The notes under the pieces were generated by a model. The model saw only the letters and a program-made list of their open reading frames with translations, made no database searches and was not told the origin of the DNA. A program made the translations under genes and the position numbers. A stretch of 64,000 bases of DNA from Pseudomonadota bacterium. GTDB lineage: Bacteria > Pseudomonadota > Alphaproteobacteria > Rhizobiales > Beijerinckiaceae. This document shows positions 1-6,212 of the stretch, piece after piece (the first letter of the stretch is position 1; each line of letters opens with the position of its first letter). The stretch covers positions 54,385 through 118,384 of the forward strand of contig JAEXGT010000084.1 in assembly GCA_023450615.1 (NCBI GenBank), given 5' to 3'.

Positions 1-1
1 T

Positions 2-631
2 CTGGAGAAGAGCGGGATGAAGGATGCTTATCTGCGCCCCGTCGCCTGGCGCGGCTCGGAAATGATGGGCGTGGCAGCTCAGACCAACAAGATTCACCTC
101 GCCATCGCCGCCTGGGAATGGCCGAGCTATTTCGATCCGGCACAGAAGATGAAGGGCATCCGCATCGATATGGCCGATTACCGCCGTCCCGATCCGGCAA
201 CGGCGCCCTCCACGGCCAAGGCTGCGGGTCTCTACATGATCTGCACCATCTCCAAGCACAAGGCGGAGCGGAAGGGTTATGCCGATGCGCTCATGCTCGA
301 CTGGCAGGGCCGTATCGCCGAGTGCACCGGCGCCAATGTGTTCTTCGTGAAGGATGGCGTCATTCACACTCCGCTTGCCGATTGCTTCCTCGACGGCATC
401 ACGCGCCAGACGGTGATCGAGCTGGCCAAGCGCCGTGGTCTCGAGGTCGCCGAGCGCCGGATCATGCCGGAGGAGATGGCGGGCTTCCAGGAATGCTTCA
501 TCACCGGAAGCGCGGCGGAGGTGACCCCCGTTGCGGAAATCGGTTCCTACACCTTCACGCCGGGCAATATCAGCAAGATGCTGATGGATGACTACACGGC
601 GGAGGTTCAGCCCAAGGCCAAGGCTGCGTAA
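2..631 (+). CDS. ilvE: Branched-chain amino acid aminotransferase, C-terminal part (5' end outside window)
   Basis: PLP-dependent fold-type IV transaminase that interconverts Leu/Ile/Val and their 2-oxo acids in the cytosol. The reading frame is open from base 2, so the gene begins before the window; about 205 C-terminal residues are visible. The segment ECTGANVFFVKDG followed by TPLADCFLDGITRQTVIELA is the typical cofactor-phosphate and substrate loop region, and FITGSAAEVTPV near the end is the usual C-terminal motif of the family. A D-amino-acid transaminase or aminodeoxychorismate lyase has the same fold, but the motifs fit IlvE better. It converges on the downstream polymerase gene with a palindromic repeat between them. 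Confidence 0.88.
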   Translation: MEKSGMKDAYLRPVAWRGSEMMGVAAQTNKIHLAIAAWEWPSYFDPAQKMKGIRIDMADYRRPDPATAPSTAKAAGLYMICTISKHKAERKGYADALMLDWQGRIAECTGANVFFVKDGVIHTPLADCFLDGITRQTVIELAKRRGLEVAERRIMPEEMAGFQECFITGSAAEVTPVAEIGSYTFTPGNISKMLMDDYTAEVQPKAKAA

Positions 632-656
632 AGCTCTTCCTTCTTGATATTCATTG

Positions 657-688
657 CGTCATGGCCGGGCTTGTCCCGGCCATTCACG
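657..688. repeat. Extragenic palindrome, family A copy 1
   Basis: Arms ATGGCCGGG (661-669) and CCCGGCCAT (675-683) flank a 5-base loop, with CGTC before and TCACG after. Nearly the same unit recurs at 21287-21310 and 61512-61543. It lies between convergent genes and may also act as a terminator. Confidence 0.75.
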
Positions 689-713
689 TTTTGGGCACCT
701 GACGAAGACGCTT

Positions 714-1958
714 TCAGAAATCCTCCGCGTCGGGAATGCGGTTGAAGGCGATCTTCGCACCTGCATAGCCGCCCGGAATCTCGACCCAGGGCCCGAAATG
801 CAGAAGCGTTTGCCCATGATGGGTGTTGAGCCGGTCGGCGATCACCGACAGATATTCCATCCGGCGTTTTGCTTGAGCTTCCGCCGTGTAGCCGAACAGA
901 TCCTCCTCGATATCCTGCAACGGCACCAGATCGTGAAGCGCGACGTGAACGCTGCGGCTACGGCGCATGTCCTCGCGCTCGGCATGGAGGAAGAGGCGGC
1001 TTAATGAGGCGAGCAGGGACGGATCGTCCCAGGCCGGTGCGAAGCGCTCCTCTCCATACCAGCCGGCGCTGTTCCTGTCGGTGAGCCAGAGGGCGAGAGC
1101 ACGGGCGGAAAAGCCCGCTCGGCGCATGCGACGTGAGGCTTTCACCAGCAGAACGCGGGCGGCAGCATAGGCCCCGCCAAGATGCCGCCAATCACCGGGC
1201 AGCACGCGGCCGTGCCCGAACATGCGCCGCTGGGTTTCCGGGCGCTCGACGGTGTAGCCGTGGAGACCCATCCACATCCTCTCGCCCTCCACACTGCCCC
1301 AGAGGCGGCGCAACTCTTTGGGCTGAAGCCGCAGGAGGGCGGCCATGTCGGTAACGCCAGCGCGGGCGAGCCGTGCTGCGTTGCCTCGCGCAATGCCGGG
1401 AATATCCGTGAGCTCAAGGGAGAGCAGGGGCCCTGGAAGGTCCTGCGGGCGAATAGCGGCCAATCCATCGGGCTTGTTGGCCTCGGCAGCGATCTTTGCC
1501 AGCAGGTCATTGGGTCCCAGCCCTACCGAACAGGTCAGCGTCGGGCCGATCTTTGTGGCGATGGCGTCTTTCACGCGCCTGCCGAGCGCCAAGCCTTCAG
1601 CCTGCTCGGACGGCAGGAGGGCGCACACGACCTCATCGATCGAGCAGACAGCCTTGATCGGCACGATGCTCTCGATGATCTCGACGATCTTCCGATGCAG
1701 CTCGACATAGCGCTCATGCCGCGCATTCACGAAGATGAAACCCGGAAACTGCCGCCGCACATCGCGGACGACGGCGCCGCGCTTGATCCCGAGGGCTTTC
1801 GCCTCGCGACTGACGGCGATCAGGCCCGTATGCTCGGAATCGACAGGGATCACGCCCATGGGCCTGCCGCGGAGGTGGGGCTGGAGATGCTGCTCCGCGC
1901 TGGCGAAGAAGGAATCGAAATCCACATAGAGCCGCTCCAGCCCTGCTGGCTTGCGCAT
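714..1958 (-). CDS. Y-family (DinB/UmuC-type) translesion DNA polymerase
   Basis: Error-prone polymerase of 414 residues. The palm motif VDFDSFFASAE near the N terminus and CSIDEVVC (about residues 105-112) hold the metal-binding Asp and Asp-Glu residues, so it looks catalytically intact. SREAKALGIKRG is the fingers motif and DIPGIARGNAARL a helix-hairpin-helix. The C-terminal little-finger part ends GAKIAFNRIPDAEDF. I chose the ATG at 1958 because AGAGG lies just upstream; a longer frame reaches 2012 but would contain the SOS box. No imuA or dnaE2 is adjacent. A GAAC-N7-GAAC box at 1982-1996 predicts LexA control. Assignment as DinB itself or a DinB-like paralogue is open. Confidence 0.88.
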   Translation of the reverse strand: MRKPAGLERLYVDFDSFFASAEQHLQPHLRGRPMGVIPVDSEHTGLIAVSREAKALGIKRGAVVRDVRRQFPGFIFVNARHERYVELHRKIVEIIESIVPIKAVCSIDEVVCALLPSEQAEGLALGRRVKDAIATKIGPTLTCSVGLGPNDLLAKIAAEANKPDGLAAIRPQDLPGPLLSLELTDIPGIARGNAARLARAGVTDMAALLRLQPKELRRLWGSVEGERMWMGLHGYTVERPETQRRMFGHGRVLPGDWRHLGGAYAAARVLLVKASRRMRRAGFSARALALWLTDRNSAGWYGEERFAPAWDDPSLLASLSRLFLHAEREDMRRSRSVHVALHDLVPLQDIEEDLFGYTAEAQAKRRMEYLSVIADRLNTHHGQTLLHFGPWVEIPGGYAGAKIAFNRIPDAEDF

Positions 1959-1981
1959 GATCGCCCACCTCTTTTGCTTGT

Positions 1982-1996
1982 GAACAAAATGAGAAC
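1982..1996 (-). promoter_or_regulatory. LexA (SOS) box of the Y-family polymerase gene
   Basis: GAAC-AAAATGA-GAAC on the plus strand, i.e. GTTC-N7-GTTC read toward the polymerase gene, is an exact match to the direct-repeat LexA box known from Alphaproteobacteria. It lies 24 bases upstream of the chosen start codon, where it would overlap the promoter. Confidence 0.75.
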
Positions 1997-2075
1997 ATGA
2001 GCTTGGCCGCAAGTCGAGCGCCGAACCTGTGGATAATGGGGATGAACCGCTGGAGGTAGCCCGTCTTTCCGCAGC

Positions 2076-2101
2076 GGAACCAAGGGGCTGATTCAGATGT
2101 T
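2076..2101 (+). promoter_or_regulatory. EcfG-type general-stress promoter of the DUF3072 gene
   Basis: GGAAC (2076-2080), 18 bases, then GTT (2099-2101). This fits GGAAC-N16/17-CGTT except that the base before GTT is T. The predicted start of transcription, about 2108, would fall next to the LexA box at 2111. Confidence 0.5.
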
Positions 2102-2110
2102 CTCCCTTAA

Positions 2111-2125
2111 GAACGAATAGAGAAC
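2111..2125 (+). promoter_or_regulatory. LexA (SOS) box upstream of the DUF3072 gene
   Basis: GAAC-GAATAGA-GAAC is an exact GAAC-N7-GAAC repeat ending 14 bases before the start codon at 2140. A further GTTC at 2099-2102 precedes it. The position would overlap the transcription start predicted from the EcfG-type promoter. Confidence 0.65.
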
Positions 2126-2139
2126 AATAGGAGTCTCAC

Positions 2140-2406
2140 ATGGTATCGCACGGCAAGAGCCCAAAACACTCGGCGCCTGAGCACCGAGAGGATGAGAATC
2201 CGAAGGTGAATCCAAGCGCGGAAGGTAACCAGATCAAGGACCCCGAAGACTGGGTGAGCGGACATGAGCCCATGACCGGTGCGCAGGCCTCGTATCTGAA
2301 AACCCTTTCCGAACAGGCGCATGAGCCGGATGCCTTCGATCCGGACCTCGACAAGGCTGAAGCCTCGAAACGGATCGACAGTCTCAAGCAAAGCAAAGGC
2401 GCCTGA
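2140..2406 (+). CDS. DUF3072 small acidic protein
   Basis: 88 residues, hydrophilic, with no signal peptide or membrane helix. The core DPEDWVSGHEPMTGAQASYLKTL, followed by EPDAFDPDLDKAEASKRIDSL, matches my memory of DUF3072, a family of unknown function. AGGAG at 2128-2132 is a good ribosome site. It is a single-gene unit diverging from the polymerase gene and carries both an EcfG-type promoter and a LexA box, so a role in DNA-damage or general-stress survival is inferred only. Confidence 0.8.
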   Translation: MVSHGKSPKHSAPEHREDENPKVNPSAEGNQIKDPEDWVSGHEPMTGAQASYLKTLSEQAHEPDAFDPDLDKAEASKRIDSLKQSKGA

Positions 2407-2451
2407 AACCACCAGGATCTCTTCCTCGCAAAACATTGATTTCGGATGGTC

Positions 2452-2476
2452 TGGCCCTTTTGCAAAAGCTGGGCCA
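2452..2476 (+). terminator. Weak hairpin after the DUF3072 gene
   Basis: TGGCCC (2452-2457) pairs with GGGCCA (2471-2476) around an inner TTTTGCAAAA palindrome. There is no clear T-run afterwards, so termination is possible but uncertain. Confidence 0.3.
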
Positions 2477-2527
2477 TCACCACATAAGGGACTGAAACGT
2501 CATGCTCTTATGGGATGAAACGAAACG

Positions 2528-3571
2528 ATGATGAAATTTGCCTCTCGCCGAAGCCGCATCATGGTCGCTCTGGCTACCGCTTTGGTTCTGGCCGGCAGCG
2601 CCGCCGAGGCACGCGTCGGCGGGGGACGCGGCAGCTTCGGCTCGCGCGGCGCGCGCACTTATTCTCCGCCCCCGGCTACCCGGACGGCGCCTGAAGCCGC
2701 TGCGCCGATCCAACGCTCGCAGGTTCCGAACCAGGGGCAGAACCTCAACCGTCCCGGCACGCCGCCCCCTAACGCGGCGCAGCCGCGCCGCTTCGGCTTC
2801 GGCACCGGCCTGATGGCGGGTCTCTTCGGCGCCGGCCTGCTCGGCATGCTGATGGGCAACGGCTTCTTCGGCGGTCTCGGGGGGCTGGCTTCGATTATGG
2901 GCCTGCTGCTCCAGATCGGCTTGGTCGTGCTTCTGGTCTCCTTCGCCATGAAGTGGTTCCGCCGCCGTCAGGAGCCGTCCTATGCGGGTCCGCAGGGCTA
3001 CAACCGCACGGCAACCGGCGGCAGCGTGCCTCCGGCAGGCGCTCGTCCCATGGCGGGTGGCGTGGCAGGAGGGGCCGCAGGTGGCCTTGGCGGACTGGGC
3101 GGCGGTGCGCTTGGCGGTATGCTCGGCGGCCTGAACCAGAATCGCCGACGCGCGGATGTGCGCGATGAGGTCGGTATCGGCGAGCAGGATTTCGCCGCTT
3201 TCGAACGGGCGCTTGTCGAGCTGCAGGACGCCTATTCGCGTCAGGACATCGAGAAGATCTGGTCGATGGCTACGCCCGAAATGGCGGGCTATATCCAGGA
3301 AGAGCTCAATGACTTTGCCGCGCGCGGTGTCGTGAACAAAGTCTCGGATACGCGTCTGCTTCAGGGCGATCTCTCCGAGGCATGGCGCGAGGGCTCGACC
3401 GATTATGCGACCGCAGCCATGCGCTTCTCGGTGATCGACGTGCTGACCGACAAGGCAACCGGCCGCGTGCTGGAGGGTGATCCTTCGCAGCCTCAGGAAG
3501 CCACGGAATTGTGGACGTTCCGCAGGGACCAGGGCGGCCCCTGGAAGATCTCCGCGATCCAGCTCGCTTAA
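2528..3571 (+). CDS. Tim44-like domain protein with signal peptide and Gly-rich membrane segment
   Basis: 347 residues. A Sec-type signal peptide ends near AEA (residue 28). A low-complexity Pro/Gly/Arg region follows, then a hydrophobic stretch at about residues 93-142 (GLMAGLFGAGLL and GLLLQIGLVVLLVSFAMKW) that probably makes one or two membrane helices. A second Gly-rich linker leads to a C-terminal Tim44-like domain (about 190-347; FERALVELQDAYSRQDIEKIW, ending WTFRRDQGGPWKISAIQLA). Bacterial Tim44-like proteins are membrane-linked, and their function is not settled. The start may be 2528 or 2531; the ribosome site is weak. A strong terminator follows. Confidence 0.8.
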   Translation: MMKFASRRSRIMVALATALVLAGSAAEARVGGGRGSFGSRGARTYSPPPATRTAPEAAAPIQRSQVPNQGQNLNRPGTPPPNAAQPRRFGFGTGLMAGLFGAGLLGMLMGNGFFGGLGGLASIMGLLLQIGLVVLLVSFAMKWFRRRQEPSYAGPQGYNRTATGGSVPPAGARPMAGGVAGGAAGGLGGLGGGALGGMLGGLNQNRRRADVRDEVGIGEQDFAAFERALVELQDAYSRQDIEKIWSMATPEMAGYIQEELNDFAARGVVNKVSDTRLLQGDLSEAWREGSTDYATAAMRFSVIDVLTDKATGRVLEGDPSQPQEATELWTFRRDQGGPWKISAIQLA

Positions 3572-3592
3572 AAACCTATAAGCATCAAAAGA

Positions 3593-3622
3593 AAGCGGCC
3601 GGTAAAAACCGGCCGCTTTTTT
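3593..3622 (+). terminator. Rho-independent terminator after the Tim44-like gene
   Basis: AAGCGGCCGG pairs with CCGGCCGCTT around TAAAAA and runs straight into a T-tract ending at 3622. It lies between convergent genes, and an A-run lets it serve both strands. Confidence 0.88.
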
Positions 3623-3641
3623 CGTGATATTCGCGGATCGA

Positions 3642-4220
3642 TTACTCAGCCGCTTGGCGATCTTTGTGCGAACCTTCGCGCACTTCCTCGATGATCTTGC
3701 TGACGAAGGCGTCGAGATCGCCAGGGTTGCGGCTGGTGATCAGCCCCTTATCGGTAACCACCGTCTCATCCCGCCACTCGCCGCCTGCATTCGCTACATC
3801 GGTCTTGATCGATTGGTAGGACGTGCACTTCTTGCCCTTGATGATACCGGCTTCGATCAGCAGCCATGGGGCATGGCAGATGGCGGCAATCACTTTCCCG
3901 GATGAATAGAAAGCGCGGATGATCTCAACGGCTTTCTGTTCCGTGCGCAGCTTGTCGGGGTTGATCTGTCCGCCGGGCAGCACGAGCGCGTCATAAGCCG
4001 ATGGATCGACGCTTTCGATGTCCTTGTCGACCTTTACGCTCTGGCCCCAATCCTTCTCGTTCCAGCCGCGGATTTCTTCCGGCTTCATGCGCGACTTGGG
4101 CGCAGCGACCTCGACCGTGGCGCCGGCCTCCGAGAGCTTCTTCTGCGGCACCATGAGTTCCGATTGCTCGAAACCGTCCGTCGCCATGATGAGGATTTTG
4201 GCCTGTTGAATGTCAGGCAT
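3642..4220 (-). CDS. DJ-1/PfpI family protein
   Basis: 192 residues, cytosolic, type-1 glutamine-amidotransferase-like fold. The start KILIMATDGFEQSELMVPQKKL and the elbow AAICHAPWLLIEAG, with the nucleophile Cys followed by His, are the family signature; YDALVLPGGQINPDKLR and TSRNPGDLDAF are also typical. Members include general-stress proteins (YhbO/YraA type) proposed as proteases or deglycases; the true substrate is debated. ATG at 4220 is chosen over 4232 because GGAGAG sits 6 bases upstream. A canonical EcfG promoter at 4256-4280 supports a stress role. Confidence 0.9.
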   Translation of the reverse strand: MPDIQQAKILIMATDGFEQSELMVPQKKLSEAGATVEVAAPKSRMKPEEIRGWNEKDWGQSVKVDKDIESVDPSAYDALVLPGGQINPDKLRTEQKAVEIIRAFYSSGKVIAAICHAPWLLIEAGIIKGKKCTSYQSIKTDVANAGGEWRDETVVTDKGLITSRNPGDLDAFVSKIIEEVREGSHKDRQAAE

Positions 4221-4255
4221 GGCACTCTCCATCGTTATTCAGGGAATGGCGGTGC

Positions 4256-4280
4256 AACGGATGAGGAGAGCAGGGGTTCC
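4256..4280 (-). promoter_or_regulatory. EcfG-type promoter of the PfpI gene
   Basis: On the minus strand GGAAC (4280-4276), 16 bases, then CGTT (4259-4256): an exact GGAAC-N16-CGTT match, 36 bases upstream of the start codon. Confidence 0.72.
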
Positions 4281-4296
4281 GGCAAAACTTTTATGC

Positions 4297-4321
4297 GGAA
4301 CCCGATTTGCATGACTCTGTT
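4297..4321 (+). promoter_or_regulatory. EcfG-type promoter of the Pro/Gly-rich small gene
   Basis: GGAAC (4297-4301), 17 bases, GTT (4319-4321), with T instead of C before GTT. It diverges from the PfpI promoter; the two GGAAC elements lie 16 bases apart. Confidence 0.58.
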
Positions 4322-4358
4322 GACCCAATTCACGAACAAGTCAGTGAGGATGGAAAGA

Positions 4359-4580
4359 ATGGTGAATCCAGGTAATCCCACGAACGAGCCGATCCCAGGC
4401 GGAAACATTCCAACCGAAGTGCCGCCCGGTTCGGAGCCGGATGAAATGCCGGATACTGGCCCGACAGGTCCCCGCACGCCTTATCCGGTCAACGATCCCG
4501 GCATCACGGACCCGACAGGACCGGGCTCCGAGCCCGATTATCTGCCCGGCAATCCGACGGCTCCGGGGACACGGTTCTAA
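4359..4580 (+). CDS. Small Pro/Gly-rich hypothetical protein
   Basis: 73 residues rich in Pro, Gly, Thr, Asp and Glu, with short repeated elements (GPTGPRTPYPVND, DPTGPGSEPDYLPGNPT). No signal peptide, cysteine or membrane helix, and it is probably disordered. ATG 4359 is preferred, with ATG 4350 possible; GAGGA lies just before. The upstream EcfG-type promoter and divergent PfpI gene suggest a general-stress protein. The frame extends up to 4164, but that part overlaps the promoter and is not expected to be coding. I do not recognise a named family. Confidence 0.62.
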   Translation: MVNPGNPTNEPIPGGNIPTEVPPGSEPDEMPDTGPTGPRTPYPVNDPGITDPTGPGSEPDYLPGNPTAPGTRF

Positions 4581-4583
4581 GAG

Positions 4584-5306
4584 TCAGATTTCCAAAATCG
4601 CGTAGGGCTTGCCGGTTGGTTTCTCGATGTGCTTGGCAACGTTGTAGACCGGCTGCCCGCCGGGTGTACGGCCCTCAAAGCGGCCACGATGGGCGTGGCC
4701 GTGAACGATGGCATTCACCTTGAAGCGATCAATGGTTTCAGCAAGGCGCGAGGAGCCGAGAAAGGGATAGATCTCCAACGGCTCACTCTCAATCGTATCG
4801 ACGATCGGCGCGTAATGGAGAATGACCATGGAGCGCTTGGCGCGAACCTGCCGCATGGCGTTCTCGAGCCGTAATGTTTCGTTCATGGTTTCGTTAACGA
4901 ACTGCTTCATGGCAGGTTCGCCAAAATAGCCCAGCATGCGCCGCCCGAAGCCACCGGCAAATCCTTTAACGCCGACAAAGCCGACGCCGTCGATCTCCAC
5001 CGATTGACCGTCGAGGAGCTTCATGCCCGCATCGCGCAGAATGCGGGAAACCTCTTCATGCGCGCCGCACTCGTAATCGTGGTTGCCGAGCACGCCCACG
5101 ATGGGAATCGAGCAGGCCTTGAGGTCCTGCGCGAGAAGCTCCGCTTCCTTCGGCTTGCCGAGATCCGTCAGATCACCCGCAAGAACGAGGACATCCGCCT
5201 CCTTGGAAATTTCACCGAACAGGTCGCGATAGGAACTGCTGTTGTCTTCACGCACGTGAAGGTCGCCCATGGCAGCGACCTTCAGGGTCTTGCTCACATC
5301 ACTCAT
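4584..5306 (-). CDS. Calcineurin-like metallophosphoesterase
   Basis: 240 residues, cytosolic. All motifs of the dinuclear-metal family are present: GDLH (D15, H17), AGDLTD (D45), GNHDYE (N75, H76), LHYAP (H164) and VHGHAHRG (H202, H204), so it should be an active phosphoesterase. The substrate is unknown. The chosen start, ATG at 5306, overlaps the stop of the upstream nucleotidyltransferase (ATGAGTGA), which implies translational coupling; the longer frame to 5333 is unlikely. It is the second gene of a two-gene operon with an EcfG-like promoter ahead of the first gene. Confidence 0.9.
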   Translation of the reverse strand: MSDVSKTLKVAAMGDLHVREDNSSSYRDLFGEISKEADVLVLAGDLTDLGKPKEAELLAQDLKACSIPIVGVLGNHDYECGAHEEVSRILRDAGMKLLDGQSVEIDGVGFVGVKGFAGGFGRRMLGYFGEPAMKQFVNETMNETLRLENAMRQVRAKRSMVILHYAPIVDTIESEPLEIYPFLGSSRLAETIDRFKVNAIVHGHAHRGRFEGRTPGGQPVYNVAKHIEKPTGKPYAILEI

Positions 5307-6114
5307 TCCGCCATTCACCTTCGCCGCCGACATCGGCGAAGCCCCACTGCTTCACGTCAATTTCATAGTCGATCCGGGAGAACATGCGCCCGCGGCACAC
5401 CTTCATCTGCGGCGGGGGCAGTTCGAGCTGCTTGGCCAGTCGGTCGAGCAGTTCGTCCATGACCCAATGCGGAACCTTGTCGCGCTCGGATGGGTAGATC
5501 CAGCGGAAGTTGAGCAGATGCATGAGCAGCACCTCCCAATGCACTTCCATGTAAGCGAGGAGGCGGTGCCAATCGATTTGATCGTGCGCCTTGAGAATTG
5601 TGTGAGCCACATCCGCGCCGTCGTAGCGGTGGCGAAGCTGGATGAAGCACTTCGACCAGATGAGCTCCGTCGGGCCGACGATGCGCACCGGCGAGCCGAA
5701 CACTTCAATCTGCCGGGCATGTTCGAACCAGGGATCGCCGATGGGCATCGTGCCGTTCGACGAAGCGAAGATCACGTCGAAGAAATACTGGCCCTTGAAG
5801 ACCTTGCCGAGCCAACGGTCGTCTTCGATCTCGACCGAGTAGCCGAGGTTCTTGAAATGTGACAGCACCCGCGTGTAGTCGCCCGCCTTGCAGAAGATAT
5901 CGAGATCCTTTGTCGGACGCGTGATGCCGGTATAGGCGGCGAGGGCATAGGTTCCCGCCAGCAGAAAGGGCAGGCCAAGTTGATTCAGTTCCCGGAGCGC
6001 CTCGGCATAGAAAGCCTCGGACTCGGGATGTTTCAGGGTCGGCTCCGCCTTGGCGTCCATGACAGGAACGCTGTAGGGAGGCTTGGACGTCAGGTCTGGA
6101 TCGTGAACTGCCAT
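5299..6114 (-). CDS. Nucleotidyltransferase-fold protein paired with metallophosphoesterase
   Basis: 271 residues. LLAGTYALAAYTG followed by TKDLDIF (D70, D72) is the Gly-x-Asp-x-Asp signature of the polymerase-beta/minimal nucleotidyltransferase fold, and FFDVIF (D113) supplies the third Asp. It should therefore bind metal and NTP; the target (protein, RNA or small molecule) cannot be told. The C-terminal half is helical and Trp/Leu-rich. AAGG precedes the ATG at 6114. It is first in an operon with the phosphoesterase. AbiEii-type toxins share the motif, but this protein is longer and lacks an AbiEi partner. Confidence 0.78.
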   Translation of the reverse strand: MAVHDPDLTSKPPYSVPVMDAKAEPTLKHPESEAFYAEALRELNQLGLPFLLAGTYALAAYTGITRPTKDLDIFCKAGDYTRVLSHFKNLGYSVEIEDDRWLGKVFKGQYFFDVIFASSNGTMPIGDPWFEHARQIEVFGSPVRIVGPTELIWSKCFIQLRHRYDGADVAHTILKAHDQIDWHRLLAYMEVHWEVLLMHLLNFRWIYPSERDKVPHWVMDELLDRLAKQLELPPPQMKVCRGRMFSRIDYEIDVKQWGFADVGGEGEWRNE

Positions 6115-6156
6115 AGGCCTTATCCAAAGCGGGGCCGATATTGGCCCGCGTTCGAC

Positions 6157-6181
6157 AACCCTATGGCAGTAGTGAAGTTCC
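6157..6181 (-). promoter_or_regulatory. EcfG-like promoter of the nucleotidyltransferase-phosphoesterase operon
   Basis: On the minus strand GGAAC (6181-6177), 17 bases, GTT (6159-6157); the base before GTT is G rather than C. It lies 43 bases upstream of the start at 6114. Confidence 0.5.
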
Positions 6182-6212
6182 GCTGCGGCTCAGTTTGCCG
6201 CCCCGAGGGGGA

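Noticed and set aside
2099..2114. GTTC-N8-GAAC as an inverted LexA box (Bacillus-like)
   Set aside because: The spacing does not fit either the Gram-positive (N4) or alphaproteobacterial (direct repeat, N7) operator; only the N7 repeat at 2111 is accepted.
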